DNA of 64,000 nucleotides from contig NZ_KB894365.1 in assembly GCF_000374425.1 (NCBI RefSeq), positions 1 to 64,000 on the forward strand, written 5' to 3'. Position 1 is the stretch's first letter; each line of letters opens with the position of its first letter. This DNA is from Acinetobacter tjernbergiae DSM 14971 = CIP 107465 (GTDB lineage Bacteria > Pseudomonadota > Gammaproteobacteria > Pseudomonadales > Moraxellaceae). The position numbers and the translations under genes are program-made. The notes under the pieces were generated by a model. The model searched no databases and was not told the DNA's origin. It saw nothing but the letters and a program-made list of their open reading frames with translations. This document shows positions 18,383 through 30,615 of this stretch, piece by piece.

Positions 18383-18721
18383 ATCCTTAGCTTAGCCAAT
18401 TTTAACTCAAAAAAACAGAGACTTAAAAGAATATTATTATTGGTGATAAACAACCCAATTATTCCAATATGTGACAATATGTGACAATATTCGTCATCTT
18501 TCACGACTAATTTTCAACTTTATCACCCATTAAGCATGATTTTTATCGAAGAGAGCTCAAATTGAGCGACATAAATCACACAAAAAATATAGCGATTCAT
18601 TCAACCGCTCATCGGAAGATAAAAGGGCATATTTTTACAAATGATAAATTATGGAGCTTTCTTTATGCACATATCTGATACAAATCAGTCAATCAAAGTT
18701 GATTAACTGATAAACTTCTTG
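18383..18721. other. Upstream control region of pilA, no gene
   Basis: About 340 bp between the pilA promoter and the TPM gene. It holds the tandem repeat described separately and otherwise AT-rich sequence. A short open frame at 18307-18504 on the minus strand has no start context or family and overlaps the promoter, so I do not call it. Confidence 0.6.
18471..18490 (-). repeat. Tandem 10-bp repeat, candidate activator site for pilA
   Basis: GTGACAATAT occurs twice without gap (18471-18480, 18481-18490), and the first copy is preceded by a partial unit CCAATAT. It is about 90-110 bp upstream of the -24 element, the usual distance for a sigma-54 activator such as PilR. Confidence 0.5.
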
Positions 18722-19282
18722 TTAATTTAAAATAATAGGTTCATTAGGTAATTCATTTTCATAGTTATTTTTATTATTGATCAAATAATGATCTAAAATT
18801 TGCCCAATCTCATTTACGCCATGATTTACAGCTTGCAAATATTGTTTTTGAGCCAATAGCCTGACGATGCCTTGACAGATTTCATTCCAAGTTTCAACTT
18901 GGGTTGCATTCTTTAAACCACGATCAATTACAATTTCGACTTTATGCTCACAAAGATTCAAATATAACAATACGCCACTGTTTAGCTCTGTATCCCAAAC
19001 ACCCAGTTCAGCAAAGAGTTGCTGCGCACGTAATCGTGTATTTTGATGATAAGCCTGTGAACATGGTATATGTCCTTCTATCACAACCTGAATCTCGCCG
19101 ACATGACCATGTTCAGCTTGTTGTACTACTTTAGCAATCTCAAGCCGATCTTGTTTACTGAAATAGCGATGTGCAGAAGAAACATAAAAGAAATGTTTAA
19201 GCCAACGTTTTAAACTTGGCTCTACAGACTCATCTAGTTTTGGCTGGGTAATAATCTGTGTTGTATCTGTCTTGGTTACCAT
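18722..19282 (-). CDS. TPM-domain protein
   Basis: 186 residues; a single TPM (TLP18.3/Psb32/MOLO-1) domain is recognisable from GEIQVVIEG, RLRAQQLFAELGVWDTELNSG, VLLYLNLCEHKVEIVIDRGL and the C-terminal helix. Its N-terminal part lacks an obvious signal peptide. It is the last gene of a lemA-TPM-TPM set often found in gammaproteobacteria, with its ATG overlapping the previous TPM gene by 7 bp. The function of this class in bacteria is not established; some TPM proteins have weak phosphatase activity. Confidence 0.8.
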   Translation of the reverse strand: MVTKTDTTQIITQPKLDESVEPSLKRWLKHFFYVSSAHRYFSKQDRLEIAKVVQQAEHGHVGEIQVVIEGHIPCSQAYHQNTRLRAQQLFAELGVWDTELNSGVLLYLNLCEHKVEIVIDRGLKNATQVETWNEICQGIVRLLAQKQYLQAVNHGVNEIGQILDHYLINNKNNYENELPNEPIILN

Positions 19283-20343
19283 GAGCCTGATGCCCCCCCT
19301 CCTCCAAAGCGACCACCACCGCCACTATAGCCACCACCACGACCTCCTCCAAAACTACCACCGCCTCCACGCCCCCCACCAGATAAGAAGGCTTGGAAAA
19401 TCAGTTGAGCAAGTGAAGTAATGAGTAAAAAGAAAATACCAAACCCAAGCAATACGCTCATGACCAGACCTGCACCATTCAACAGACCTGCTGCTGTCGC
19501 AGTTACACCAGCCGTGGCAGCACTTAAACGCTTACCGACAATAAATGAACCCACAACACCTGCGATAAGGATAAATAACGCCATTGAAAGGGTATTATCC
19601 TTGGCTTGTTGCTCCCGTAATGCTTGTTCGTGGCGTTCTTTGAGTTCCTGAGCTGCCTGTTGTGCGATTTCTGGGTCTAGATTCACAATCCGAGTAATCT
19701 CATCTAAACCAGATGAAATGCCTTGTGCATACTGACCTTGTTTAAACAAGGGGGTGATTTGATTACGAATAATACGGCTGAGAACCACATCAGGTAAAAT
19801 GCCTTCGAGACCATAGCCTGTCAAGATTTGAATTTTATGATCATTTATTGCAATCGCCATTAATAAGCCATTGTCTCGTTTGGCTGAACCGAGTTGCCAT
19901 TTTTCACCCACGCGCAGAGCGAAATCAAAAATGGATTCTTGTCCTGTCGTTGGGACAATAATCACCCCGATTTGGGCTTTTCCTTGTTGGTAAAGACTTA
20001 ATATTTTCTGATTAAGCTGCTGTATCTCAGCATCAGTTAATATCTTTGCCTGATCAATAATGGGTTGATTTAAAGTCGGTAGACCCCGTATGGATTCACC
20101 ATCTGCCATATCATGAGCAACTTGTGGTAAAGCTGCTGTTTCAAAGTTTTGGCGATTATTAGATGTCGTTGAGGTTTGGTTTTGCTGCTGTTGGATGATT
20201 TGAGTTGCAACAATCGTATCACTTTGATCAGTCGTTGTAGTGCTCTCAGCCCAAACCGTATGCTGAAGAAATAGTGTTGCCAAAACAATCATTAAAACAG
20301 GTAAAGCTTGTTGTTTCAGATATTGCCTATACACCCTTAGCAT
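19276..20343 (-). CDS. TPM-domain membrane protein with Gly-rich tail
   Basis: 355 residues. A signal peptide (hydrophobic segment at about 14-31, ending VWA) leads to a periplasmic TPM domain at about 85-215 (LTDAEIQQL, GVIIVPTTGQ, DNGLLMAIAINDHKIQILTG). Two hydrophobic stretches follow (MALFILIAGVVGSFIVG; GLVMSVLLGFGIFFLLI), then a tail of Gly, Arg and Ser repeats (GGGRGGGGSFGGGRGGG) of about 35 residues ending ASGSW. This is the usual YgcG-like arrangement beside LemA. Role unknown; it probably acts with LemA at the inner membrane. Confidence 0.85.
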   Translation of the reverse strand: MLRVYRQYLKQQALPVLMIVLATLFLQHTVWAESTTTTDQSDTIVATQIIQQQQNQTSTTSNNRQNFETAALPQVAHDMADGESIRGLPTLNQPIIDQAKILTDAEIQQLNQKILSLYQQGKAQIGVIIVPTTGQESIFDFALRVGEKWQLGSAKRDNGLLMAIAINDHKIQILTGYGLEGILPDVVLSRIIRNQITPLFKQGQYAQGISSGLDEITRIVNLDPEIAQQAAQELKERHEQALREQQAKDNTLSMALFILIAGVVGSFIVGKRLSAATAGVTATAAGLLNGAGLVMSVLLGFGIFFLLITSLAQLIFQAFLSGGGRGGGGSFGGGRGGGYSGGGGRFGGGGASGSW

Positions 20344-20367
20344 ACGACCACTCCTAACAGTCCGATC

Positions 20368-20958
20368 TTAATTAAATGATACTGTTGGTGCTTGCTGAGC
20401 CGACTGTTCCGCTTTAAAGTTCTCTTTGGTTTTCATTCCAATCACTTTTGCCGTCATCGCTTGTGGGAATTGACGAACATAGGAGTTATAGTCCTGTACT
20501 GTCGTAATATAACGATTACGAGCAACGGCGATACGATTTTCTGTCCCTTCCAATTGTGCTTGTAAATCACGGAATTGCTCATTGGCTTTGAGATCAGGAT
20601 AACGCTCCTGCACCATTAACAAGCGAGACAATGCCCCTGTTAATTGGCTTTGTGCTTGTTGGTATTTTTCAAATAGCGCTGGGTCTTCCAAAACCTCTTT
20701 ATCCACCTTTAAACCCGCAACATTAGAACGTGCTTGTGTCACCTCGACCAACACTTGTTCTTCATGTTTGGCATAACCTTTCACCACATTGACAAGATTT
20801 GGAACAAGGTCAGCACGTCGTTGATATTGGTTTTGTACCTCAGACCATGAAGCAGTTACGGCCTCATCTTTCACTTGCAAGGTATTATATCCACAACCCG
20901 TGAACAATAACGTGCTTGCCAACACAGTTGCGAGAGCGGTTTGTTTGATCATTTTCAT
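20368..20958 (-). CDS. lemA: LemA family lipoprotein
   Basis: 196 residues from the ATG at 20958; the frame is open to 21081, but that stretch overlaps the terminator of the upstream gene. The N-terminus has a lipobox (TLLFTGC), so lipid attachment is expected. The rest is the LemA helical domain (SEVQNQYQRRADLVPNLVNV; ALSRLLMVQERYPDLKANEQF; NRYITTVQDYNSYVRQFP). LemA proteins form coiled helical bundles and associate with TPM proteins. It is the first gene of a three-gene unit. Confidence 0.88.
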   Translation of the reverse strand: MKMIKQTALATVLASTLLFTGCGYNTLQVKDEAVTASWSEVQNQYQRRADLVPNLVNVVKGYAKHEEQVLVEVTQARSNVAGLKVDKEVLEDPALFEKYQQAQSQLTGALSRLLMVQERYPDLKANEQFRDLQAQLEGTENRIAVARNRYITTVQDYNSYVRQFPQAMTAKVIGMKTKENFKAEQSAQQAPTVSFN

Positions 20959-21067
20959 AAAAAATTTACCCTCAAATCTTTCTTTATATTTTTGCAATAA
21001 TTCATTGTAGTAAGATTTTTTGTTTGCTGTGTAACATTTATTAAAGTTGCTTGGTCGCCATTTAAAT

Positions 21068-21108
21068 AAAAAGGACATCACCCAACAATCTTGAGTAATG
21101 CCCTTTTT
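21068..21108 (-). terminator. Terminator of the hydrolase gene
   Basis: On the minus strand AAAAAGGGCATTAC pairs with GTGATGTCCTTTTT using G-U pairs, then an A/T-rich tail. It lies 16 bp after the hydrolase stop and separates it from lemA. Confidence 0.75.
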
Positions 21109-21124
21109 AGTTTTCTAACGCAAA

Positions 21125-22015
21125 TTAGCTATATCGTGTTGAGACTGTCTCTTCTTGGAAACTGACCATACCGTACTCATCCGCCATACGTGCTTTCCAA
21201 TAATTCACCAACTTCGTATAGTCATGTTTCGCAGGATGAAAATCCGCTTGATAATAAGATAGATATTCAGGAATCAGTTGAATAAACATTTTTCCAAGCA
21301 AATACATTCCAAATAGATTCCCTCCGATTTTCGGCAAACTTTTCCACTTATCTTGCCAAATCAAACGTGACGTTGCATAAAAGGTTAAACTTGCAAACCC
21401 TGTAGTCACGCTACGCATCAACAGTCGACGAATTCGGTCATCACCATAGACTTCTTGATAGACATCAAAGGCAACTGAACGATGCTCAATTTCCTCAATC
21501 GCATGCCAAACCCAAAGCTTCATCGCATCATCATCTAAGGTACTTAGAATTTCTGGATGTTTCAAAATATAGCCTCCCAACATCGCTGTAAAATGTTCAA
21601 AGGCACAAGTTAAAGCGAGCTGTAATTTGGGATGAATATTTCGAAGCGCATCATCACGCTTTGCAAGCCAAGCCTGAAAACGATCAAGATTGTAATCTTC
21701 TCTTCGCCACGCATCATTAAACTCGGTATGCGCTTTAGAATGCATCGCTTCTTGCCCAATAAATGCGGCGATCTGGGCTTGCAGCTGTGGTTCTTGAACT
21801 TTATCTCTTGCATTCCGCACACTATTAACAAAATATTGTTCACCGATTGGAAAGGTCGAGGAAAGTGCAGTCAAAAGATGTGACATCAAAGGTGAATTGG
21901 CAAAATAATGTCGTTTAATTTTTTTTGGATTAAACTGCAAACGGCGTACCGTAATACCCAAAGCTTTTGGGCGATTTAAATAGGTTTTTTCAGCATTCAC
22001 ATTTGCAAGAGCCAT
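21125..22015 (-). CDS. Metal-dependent hydrolase family protein (PF10118-like, putative di-iron)
   Basis: 296 residues. Conserved acidic and His motifs are visible: IGQEAMHSKAHTEF, AFEHFTAMLGG and HAIEEIEHRSVAFDVYQEVYG. These resemble the E-x-x-H pairs of ferritin-like di-iron folds in the family annotated as predicted metal-dependent hydrolase. No signal peptide; one or two hydrophobic stretches near LLMRSVTTGFASLTFYAT. Biological substrate unknown. It stands alone, with its own terminator and the 170-bp gap to gltD on the other side. Confidence 0.78.
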   Translation of the reverse strand: MALANVNAEKTYLNRPKALGITVRRLQFNPKKIKRHYFANSPLMSHLLTALSSTFPIGEQYFVNSVRNARDKVQEPQLQAQIAAFIGQEAMHSKAHTEFNDAWRREDYNLDRFQAWLAKRDDALRNIHPKLQLALTCAFEHFTAMLGGYILKHPEILSTLDDDAMKLWVWHAIEEIEHRSVAFDVYQEVYGDDRIRRLLMRSVTTGFASLTFYATSRLIWQDKWKSLPKIGGNLFGMYLLGKMFIQLIPEYLSYYQADFHPAKHDYTKLVNYWKARMADEYGMVSFQEETVSTRYS

Positions 22016-22129
22016 CTTTATTGCCTACACAATTTTCTGATTGGTCTTCGAGTATCATGCTGAAAAATGATCAAGGACAGGGCAAAAAAGCTTATAAGAT
22101 TTGCTAAAACTACCAAAACGATAATGTGT

Positions 22130-22163
22130 AAAAAAACAAAACCTGCATAAAGCAGGCTTTGTT
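22130..22163 (-). terminator. Terminator of gltBD
   Basis: Stem with GCCTGC/GCAGGT core (G-U pair) around TTTAT and a run of T on the minus strand. It lies 26 bp after the gltD stop. Confidence 0.85.
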
Positions 22164-22188
22164 CAAATACGATTTACAGGATGTTTAG

Positions 22189-23643
<1,455 letters not shown>

Positions 23644-23681
23644 TCACCTCTGCACCTGCCTGTGTCTTTGCAGTCGTGGAA

Positions 23682-26600
23682 TTATTGTGGATCAGCTTGG
23701 GTTGTTTTCAAAAGCGATTGCAAATTAGCAGCTTTTGGTTTTACAAGCCAGAACTTACGACTATAGAAGTCGAACTCATTACGGATTTTATACGCCCAAG
23801 CACTTCCTGTTTCTTGAATATGTTCATCAAGAATACGAAGAAGGTTCTCTTTATGATCTTCCATCGCCTCTGTAGAGATACGATTGAGGTCAATCAGTTC
23901 ATGGTTGTAGTAGTCAACAAAGTCATTATCAAGGTCAAGTACATAAGCAAAACCACCCGTCATACCTGCACCGAAGTTATGACCCACTTTACCAAGTACT
24001 GTCACCACGCCACCTGTCATATATTCACAACAATGGTCGCCTGCACCTTCGATCACAGCAAATGCACCTGAGTTACGCACTGCGAAACGCTCGCCTGCTG
24101 TACCTGCTGCAAAAACTTTACCGCCAGTTGCACCATACAAACAGGTGTTACCAATAATGGCTGTATTTTGCGTTTGGAATGGTGAACCTTTTGGTGGGAA
24201 GATCGAGACACGACCACCCGCCATACCTTTACCAACGTAATCGTTCGCATCACCTTCCAGTTTGATATGCAAACCACCCGCATTCCAAACACCAAGTGAT
24301 TGGCCTGCTGTACCAATAAGGTTCATCACAACTGGGCTATTTTCCATTCCCAAGTTGCCATAGCGACGTGCAATTTCACCCGAAATACGCGCACCAATCG
24401 AACGGTCACAGTTACCCACAGTGAAGTTAAACGAACCACCTGTACCTGCTTCAATTGCTGGTAACATTTCTGTCACCATTTTCTCAGCCAAGATACCTTT
24501 ATCAAATGGTGCATTCCCTTGAACTTGGCAATACTGCGCCTTACCTTCAGCAGAAGGATGCGAGGTTAATAATGCACTGAGATCAAGATGCGCATGTTTA
24601 TCAGTTTCACCTGGTAAAACTTCAAGTAAATCTACACGACCAATCAAATCTTTCAGTGATGAAACACCAAGCGCAGCTAACCATTCACGGGTTTCTTCAG
24701 CAATAAACTTGAAGAAGTTGATCAGCATTTCTGGTTCGCCAATATAATGCTCTTGACGTAAATGGTCTTGTTGTGTCGCAACGCCTGTCGCACAGTTGTT
24801 TAAGTGACAGATACGAAGATATTTACAACCTAATGCGATCATTGGTGTAGAACCGAAACCAAAGCTTTCCGCACCTAAAATTGCAGCTTTAATGACATCT
24901 AGACCTGTTTTTAAACCACCGTCGGTTTGAACACGAACTTTACCACGTAAATCATTTACACGAAGGGCTTGATGCGCTTCACTCAAACCGAGTTCCCATG
25001 GTGAACCCGCATGGTGAATTGATGAAAGTGGAGATGCCGCTGTACCACCGTCATAACCTGAAATGGTAATAAAGTCTGCATACGCTTTTGCCACACCCGC
25101 AGCAATTGTTCCTACACCTGGTTCAGATACTAATTTTACTGAAACCATTGCTTGAGGATTGACTTGTTTCAAGTCAAAGATCAATTGTGACAAATCTTCA
25201 ATCGAGTAAATATCATGATGTGGAGGCGGAGAAATCAAAGTCACACCCGGTACTGAGTAACGTAAACGTGCAATTAAGCCATTCACTTTACCACCTGGTA
25301 ACTGACCACCTTCACCTGGTTTTGCACCTTGCGCTACTTTAATTTGTAGAACTTCAGCCGAGGTTAAATATGCTGGCGTTACACCAAAACGACCTGATGC
25401 AATTTGCTTGATTTTTGAGTTACGAATCGTACCGTAACGTGAAGGATCTTCACCGCCCTCACCAGAGTTCGAACGACCACCAATCGTATTCATTGCAATT
25501 GCAATTGCTTCGTGTGCTTCAGGTGATAATGCACCTAAAGACATCCCCGCAGAGTCAAAACGAGGAAGAATATCTTCAATCGTCTCAACTTGATCCAATG
25601 CAATTGAATCCGTTGTTTTCAACTTGAATAAATCACGAATCGTAGCAACTGGACGGTTGTTTACCAGCTCAGCATATTCTTTAAAGTCTTGGTATTGACC
25701 TGAACGAACCGCCTTATGCAATGAATTAATCACATCAGGGTTGAACGCATGGTACTCTTTACCAAATACGAATTTGAGCAAACCGCCTTGATCAATTGCT
25801 TTGCGGTTTTGCCAAGCAGTCGTTGCCAATTTTTTCTGGTCATTTTCTAAATCAGCAAAAGTCGCACCTTGGATACGGCTTGGTACACCAAGGAAACATT
25901 TATCAACCACTTCAGACGATAAACCAACAGCTTCAAACAACTGACCGCCACGATAAGAAGCAACCGTCGAGATCCCCATTTTAGAAAGAACTTTTAATAA
26001 GCCTTTCTCAATCCCTTTACGGAAGTTTGCTTGTGCATAAATTGGGTCACCCAACAATTCACCTTTCGCAACCAAATCATTGATCACGTCATACGCTAAA
26101 TATGGGTAAATCGCTGTTGCACCAAAACCAAGTAATACTGCAAATTGATGCGGATCACGTGCAAAACCAGTTTCTACCAAAATATTTGCATCAGTACGTA
26201 AACCAACTTGAATCAAGTAGTGATGTACTGCACCTGTTACCAATGCCGAGTTTGCAGGTAAGAAACCTTCGCGAATGTTTTTATCTGTCAAAACAAGTAA
26301 AGTTTTGCCATCACGAATAGCTTGTGCTGCTTCTTCACAAATACGTGCAACTGCAGCTTGTAAACCTTCAGCTTCTGGATAGTTCAGGTTAATATCAACA
26401 ACCGCATAACCCGCACGTTCTTTTTCAACATCACGAAGCTGCTGCATTTTCGAATGTGATAATACAGGGCTTGAAATAATGATACGGTCTGCATGTTCAG
26501 AACTTTGTTCAAAAACGTTTTGTTCGCGACCTAAACAGGTTTCCAATGACATCACAATTGATTCACGCAATGGATCAATTGGTGGGTTGGTTACTTGCGC

Positions 26601-28166
26601 AAACTGTTGACGGAAATAATCCGTTACATGGCGAACTTGACGAGATAATACTGCCATTGGCGTATCATCACCCATTGAACCTACAGCTTCCTGACCACTT
26701 TCTGCAATTGGACGCAAAATTTGATCACGCTCTTCAAATGTCACCATAAACATTTTCTGAGCAGATTTAAGCGCATCACCTGTCAAACCTTGCTCAGACA
26801 ATTGCTCTTCAAGTTCAGGATTAGCTTGTAAACGAATCGCATGGTCGCGTAACCATTCACGGTACGGACGCATATTTTTAAGATGGTTACTCACATCTTT
26901 CGTATCAAGCACTTTACCAGTCAAAGTATCAACAACTAATATCTGACCTGGGCCAACACGACCTTTCGATACAACATCTTCTGGTTCATAACCCCATACA
27001 CCAATCTCAGATGCAAGGGTAATGTAATCATTTTTCGTGATGACCCAACGTGCTGGACGCAAACCATTACGGTCTAGCATACAAATCGCATGACGACCAT
27101 CTTGAATCACAAGACCCGCTGGGCCATCCCAAGCTTCCATATGCTTAGAGTTAAATTCATAGAATGCACGTAGATCAGCATCTAAAGTTTCAACGTTTTG
27201 CCATGCTGGTGGAACAAGCATACGTAATGCACGGAATAAATCCATACCGCCACCAACAAGGATTTCAAGCATATTATCTAAACTTGATGAGTCCGAACCC
27301 GTACGGTTTACAATCGGATTTAACTCAGTTAAACCTGGTAGCAATGGGTTTTCAAATTTTGGTGTACGTGCCAACGCCCAATTACGGTTTGCTGTAATCG
27401 TGTTAATTTCACCATTATGTGCAAGATAGCGGAATGGCTGAGCCAATGGCCAACGCGGCAACGTATTGGTTGAAAAGCGTTGATGGAATACAACGATATG
27501 CGATTTTAGGCGTTCATCTGCTAAGTCAGTATAGAAGTCAGCAATCGCTGCTGGCATCATTAAACCTTTATATGTGATAACAGTCGTTGCAAGTGTTGTC
27601 ACATAAAATAATGGATCATTTTGTAATTGTTGTTCTGCACGGCGACGTGCTAAAAATAACTTACGGTTAAACTCAACCTCAGTCAAACCCATTGGGCAGT
27701 TAACCAAAATTTGTTCAAATGCTGGGAGTGATTGTAATGCAATTTCACCTAAAGCATCATTATTTGTTGGTACAACACGCCATGCTGCAACTGTTAAACC
27801 TTCAGCAGCAATTGCTTTATTTAAAATATTTTTTGCATTTTGAGCTAAAGCAGGGTCAATATTCAGAAATACTGTACCAGCAGCAAAAATCTCAGTTAGG
27901 TTCGTTCCTAATTTCTGAGCTTCTTCACGGAAAAATTGTTTTGGCATCGCCAATAACAATCCGCACCCATCTCCTGTTTTACCATCCGCGGCGATACCAC
28001 CACGGTGCGTCATGCAACTTAAACTGTGAATCGCAGTTTCGACCAAATGATGGCTTGATTCACCCTTCATATGGGCAATCAGACCAAAACCACAGTTATC
28101 CTTAAACTCATCAGGCTGATATAGACCTTGAGCGGGAGCTACAGTATTAGGCGATGGCATGTGCAT
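23682..28166 (-). CDS. gltB: Glutamate synthase large subunit
   Basis: 1494 residues from the ATG at 28166, which has AGAAGGG 6-7 nt upstream; upstream in-frame ATG codons would add 7-13 residues without such a site. The N-terminal class II amidotransferase has its catalytic Cys at 25 ([14 protein letters not shown]), so a short propeptide is cleaved. The central and FMN-binding (beta/alpha)8 domains are followed by the 3Fe-4S Cys triad at about 1113, 1119, 1124 ([16 protein letters not shown]) and the C-terminal GXGXG beta-helix. With gltD it assimilates ammonia. The gene lies downstream of the pilMNOPQ-aroKB-SPOR block, an order shared with Pseudomonas. Confidence 0.97.
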   Translation of the reverse strand: MHMPSPNTVAPAQGLYQPDEFKDNCGFGLIAHMKGESSHHLVETAIHSLSCMTHRGGIAADGKTGDGCGLLLAMPKQFFREEAQKLGTNLTEIFAAGTVFLNIDPALAQNAKNILNKAIAAEGLTVAAWRVVPTNNDALGEIALQSLPAFEQILVNCPMGLTEVEFNRKLFLARRRAEQQLQNDPLFYVTTLATTVITYKGLMMPAAIADFYTDLADERLKSHIVVFHQRFSTNTLPRWPLAQPFRYLAHNGEINTITANRNWALARTPKFENPLLPGLTELNPIVNRTGSDSSSLDNMLEILVGGGMDLFRALRMLVPPAWQNVETLDADLRAFYEFNSKHMEAWDGPAGLVIQDGRHAICMLDRNGLRPARWVITKNDYITLASEIGVWGYEPEDVVSKGRVGPGQILVVDTLTGKVLDTKDVSNHLKNMRPYREWLRDHAIRLQANPELEEQLSEQGLTGDALKSAQKMFMVTFEERDQILRPIAESGQEAVGSMGDDTPMAVLSRQVRHVTDYFRQQFAQVTNPPIDPLRESIVMSLETCLGREQNVFEQSSEHADRIIISSPVLSHSKMQQLRDVEKERAGYAVVDINLNYPEAEGLQAAVARICEEAAQAIRDGKTLLVLTDKNIREGFLPANSALVTGAVHHYLIQVGLRTDANILVETGFARDPHQFAVLLGFGATAIYPYLAYDVINDLVAKGELLGDPIYAQANFRKGIEKGLLKVLSKMGISTVASYRGGQLFEAVGLSSEVVDKCFLGVPSRIQGATFADLENDQKKLATTAWQNRKAIDQGGLLKFVFGKEYHAFNPDVINSLHKAVRSGQYQDFKEYAELVNNRPVATIRDLFKLKTTDSIALDQVETIEDILPRFDSAGMSLGALSPEAHEAIAIAMNTIGGRSNSGEGGEDPSRYGTIRNSKIKQIASGRFGVTPAYLTSAEVLQIKVAQGAKPGEGGQLPGGKVNGLIARLRYSVPGVTLISPPPHHDIYSIEDLSQLIFDLKQVNPQAMVSVKLVSEPGVGTIAAGVAKAYADFITISGYDGGTAASPLSSIHHAGSPWELGLSEAHQALRVNDLRGKVRVQTDGGLKTGLDVIKAAILGAESFGFGSTPMIALGCKYLRICHLNNCATGVATQQDHLRQEHYIGEPEMLINFFKFIAEETREWLAALGVSSLKDLIGRVDLLEVLPGETDKHAHLDLSALLTSHPSAEGKAQYCQVQGNAPFDKGILAEKMVTEMLPAIEAGTGGSFNFTVGNCDRSIGARISGEIARRYGNLGMENSPVVMNLIGTAGQSLGVWNAGGLHIKLEGDANDYVGKGMAGGRVSIFPPKGSPFQTQNTAIIGNTCLYGATGGKVFAAGTAGERFAVRNSGAFAVIEGAGDHCCEYMTGGVVTVLGKVGHNFGAGMTGGFAYVLDLDNDFVDYYNHELIDLNRISTEAMEDHKENLLRILDEHIQETGSAWAYKIRNEFDFYSRKFWLVKPKAANLQSLLKTTQADPQ

Positions 28167-28561
28167 AGCGTACCCTTCTTTCAACATGGCTCTTTCGAGC
28201 AACAAACAATCAATTCATTTTCTGCGATATTGCCGATCAACTCATATAAAGTTCAATGCTTCGCGAAAACATTTTTACTGGCGGATTTGCAAATATACGC
28301 CTTTCTTTGACGAGAAGCAGCGCAATCCAACAGATAAAGTGTTTTCAGTTATTACACCTTAACAAATGTTTGTAAAGCACAAAAACTTTCTATTTCACTA
28401 AATTAATGAATCATTTAGTGTAAAAAAGAGCAATGAGCAGATAAATTAGCACCACAACAAAGCAAAGAATATGCCAATTAATCTAAAATTTACTAAATCA
28501 TTAAAAAAACTAAAATAAATTCAAATTATAATTGAGTAAATGTTTATAGTTAAATAGAAAA

Positions 28562-28580
28562 ACGCACCAAATAAGATCAA
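28562..28580. repeat. 19-bp direct repeat, copy 1
   Basis: ACGCACCAAATAAGATCAA, repeated exactly at 28604-28622 with a 42-bp period. Copy 2 ends two bases before the stop codon complement of the SPOR gene. Confidence 0.85.
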
Positions 28581-28603
28581 TATGCTTTAAAAAAGAACTA
28601 ATC

Positions 28604-28622
28604 ACGCACCAAATAAGATCAA
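28604..28622. repeat. 19-bp direct repeat, copy 2
   Basis: Exact second copy of ACGCACCAAATAAGATCAA, adjoining the 3' end of the SPOR gene. Role unknown; it could be a small duplication or a protein-binding pair. Confidence 0.85.
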
Positions 28623-28624
28623 AA

Positions 28625-29491
28625 CTAATTCAAAGGAACTCCTTCTATCCTCTTCACAGAATCGGAATTTTCTTCTAATTTTTCTACTCTTTGTACTGTA
28701 GACCGACTCTGCTTAACATTAATCACGTTACCTTGAGCATCACGCTGCGTCACTGTTGTTTGAGTCGCTGTACTTGGATCAACCACCATTTGCGCAGAAT
28801 TCCCTCCAACCGCAGTTTTTAACGGTCTCGCTGCTCCCATTAATAAAGTCTCATCCACCTTTGGAAGAGCGGCAGGTTTTAATTGCACCTCATAGAGCTG
28901 ATTAGCTGCGGTTTTTAACTCATCTGAACCCAAATCATTCACAAATTCAGCATATACTGATAACTGCTGGGGTTTTGGCTGAACTGATTGAGGAAGTATC
29001 AAATTCAATTGAGAAAATTGACGATTTACTTCTTCCATATTAGGAAACACACCATAAGCTAAAACATATTGCTCTGCCTGATCTTGTCCACTTAAACGGA
29101 AATAAAAAAACTTCTTTCTATCCGCACGACTCAACAAAAAATTCTTTACAATAGTCTCATCTGAACTACGGAAAACTTCCATAATCCATTGTCGTTGGTT
29201 TTCTTTAATAAATTTAGTTCCGCGAAACTCAGATGCATGCTCATTAGATACCACAACCCTCGTAGTTAAATTCAACGGCTGAACTTCCTCCGAAAGTGCC
29301 CCCAAATGACTCGTTGTAGCTACTTTTTCAGGTTGAATCTGAATCTCAGTTTTAGCAGGTTGCTCCACTTCAACAAGAGCATCATTATCAGTAATCCCCC
29401 AGAAAATTAATGCAGCAACCAAACATACAATTGCAAATGTAAGCCAACTGTACTGTTGAATATTTTGCAAAATCGATCTAGAAATGAGCAT
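28625..29491 (-). CDS. DamX-like SPOR-domain membrane protein
   Basis: 288 residues: one transmembrane helix near the N-terminus (WLTFAIVCLVAALIFWGI, about 16-33), then a periplasmic region with a SPOR-like domain at about 85-165 (MEVFRSSDETIVKNFLL, YFRLSGQDQAEQYVLAYGVF, EEVNRQFSQL). SPOR domains bind denuded septal peptidoglycan. Position between aroB and gltB is the place of damX in many gammaproteobacteria. Similarity to a formal SPOR profile is my reading of pattern and context. It is cotranscribed with aroKB (19-bp gap). Confidence 0.72.
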   Translation of the reverse strand: MLISRSILQNIQQYSWLTFAIVCLVAALIFWGITDNDALVEVEQPAKTEIQIQPEKVATTSHLGALSEEVQPLNLTTRVVVSNEHASEFRGTKFIKENQRQWIMEVFRSSDETIVKNFLLSRADRKKFFYFRLSGQDQAEQYVLAYGVFPNMEEVNRQFSQLNLILPQSVQPKPQQLSVYAEFVNDLGSDELKTAANQLYEVQLKPAALPKVDETLLMGAARPLKTAVGGNSAQMVVDPSTATQTTVTQRDAQGNVINVKQSRSTVQRVEKLEENSDSVKRIEGVPLN

Positions 29492-29510
29492 GCTTTTCTC
29501 AATATATTGA

Positions 29511-30593
29511 TTATGCTGATTGATTTACAAGAATCGCTTGCTTCATCAAATCAACATCAAAATCTTTAGTAATCACCGCGTGTCCTAACTTCTTAAGCAG
29601 AACCAAACGTAATTGACCATTTAGGACTTTTTTATCATGTGACATATAAGCCAAAAATTCATCGAGTGGAATTTCAGGACATGATATCGGTAAATGGGCA
29701 CGCTGAATAATTCTTTTTGTACGCTCAAGGTCTCCAGTAGAAATCCAGCCTAAGCGATATGAAAGATCCGCTGCCATGACCATCCCTGTAGCAACAGCCT
29801 CACCATGTAACCACACCCCATAGCCCAAATAGGATTCAATTGCATGTCCAAAAGTGTGTCCCAAATTTAATAAAGCACGCTCACCCTGTTCTTTTTCATC
29901 ATTTGCAACAATCCTAGCTTTATGTGCACATGAACGATAAACTGCTTCCGCCAATAAAGCCGCATCACGAGCAACCAGCGCATCCATGTTCTGCTCTAAC
30001 CAAACTAAGAAATCCACATCACCCAGTAATGCGTATTTAATTACTTCAGCCAGACCTGCTGAAAGCTCACGATCTGGCAAAGTATCTAATTGTGCCATAT
30101 CTGCAAGCACAACTTGGGGCTGTTGAAAAGCGCCCAACATATTCTTACCCAAAGGGTGGTTAATGCCTGTTTTACCACCAACACTTGAATCTACTTGAGA
30201 CAATAATGTTGTGGGTACTTGGATAAAATTCACCCCACGCTGGAAACATGCTGACGCAAATCCCGCCATATCACCAATGACACCACCACCTAAAGCCAGC
30301 ACCGTACAATCACGATTAAATCCTGCTTCCAACAGTGCATCAAAAATTAAATTCAAATGTTGAATATCTTTAAATTGCTCACCGTCAGGTAAAATACATT
30401 GTGCAACTTGTTTATCCAACTGTACCAAGGCATCAACATAATGCTGCAAATACAAAGGAGCAACCGTTGTATTGGAAACCAACATCACTTGTCGCCCATG
30501 AATATATGGCTCAAGTAATATTTTCGGATTTAAATGACTTCCAATAAAAATAGGGTAGCGACGATCACCCAATTCAACATGTAACGTTTGCAT
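29511..30593 (-). CDS. aroB: 3-dehydroquinate synthase
   Basis: 360 residues, full length. NAD-binding and metal motifs are intact: [42 protein letters not shown], the metal ligand His in [11 protein letters not shown] and the final HGEAVATGM. It converts DAHP to 3-dehydroquinate, the second step of the shikimate pathway. It follows aroK by 22 bp in the pilMNOPQ-aroKB run. Confidence 0.97.
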   Translation of the reverse strand: MQTLHVELGDRRYPIFIGSHLNPKILLEPYIHGRQVMLVSNTTVAPLYLQHYVDALVQLDKQVAQCILPDGEQFKDIQHLNLIFDALLEAGFNRDCTVLALGGGVIGDMAGFASACFQRGVNFIQVPTTLLSQVDSSVGGKTGINHPLGKNMLGAFQQPQVVLADMAQLDTLPDRELSAGLAEVIKYALLGDVDFLVWLEQNMDALVARDAALLAEAVYRSCAHKARIVANDEKEQGERALLNLGHTFGHAIESYLGYGVWLHGEAVATGMVMAADLSYRLGWISTGDLERTKRIIQRAHLPISCPEIPLDEFLAYMSHDKKVLNGQLRLVLLKKLGHAVITKDFDVDLMKQAILVNQSA

Positions 30594-30615
30594 AAAACTA
30601 GACCAAATAAGAGAA

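Larger units (their letters stand above)
28167..28624. other. gltB upstream region, no gene
   Basis: About 460 bp, AT-rich, holding the gltB promoter and leader. I see no clear intrinsic terminator for the SPOR gene and no riboswitch fold. A 19-bp direct repeat lies at its distal end (separate entries). Confidence 0.5.

Noticed and set aside
18471..18490. CRISPR-like or satellite repeat
   Set aside because: Only two full units of 10 bp without spacers; a regulatory site is more likely.
18307..18504. 65-codon minus-strand frame upstream of pilA
   Set aside because: Overlaps the sigma-54 promoter and the tandem repeat; no family, and no good ribosome site.
19276..19400. Gly-rich repeat as a separate low-complexity element
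   Set aside because: It is the normal Gly-rich tail of this TPM protein class and is in frame.
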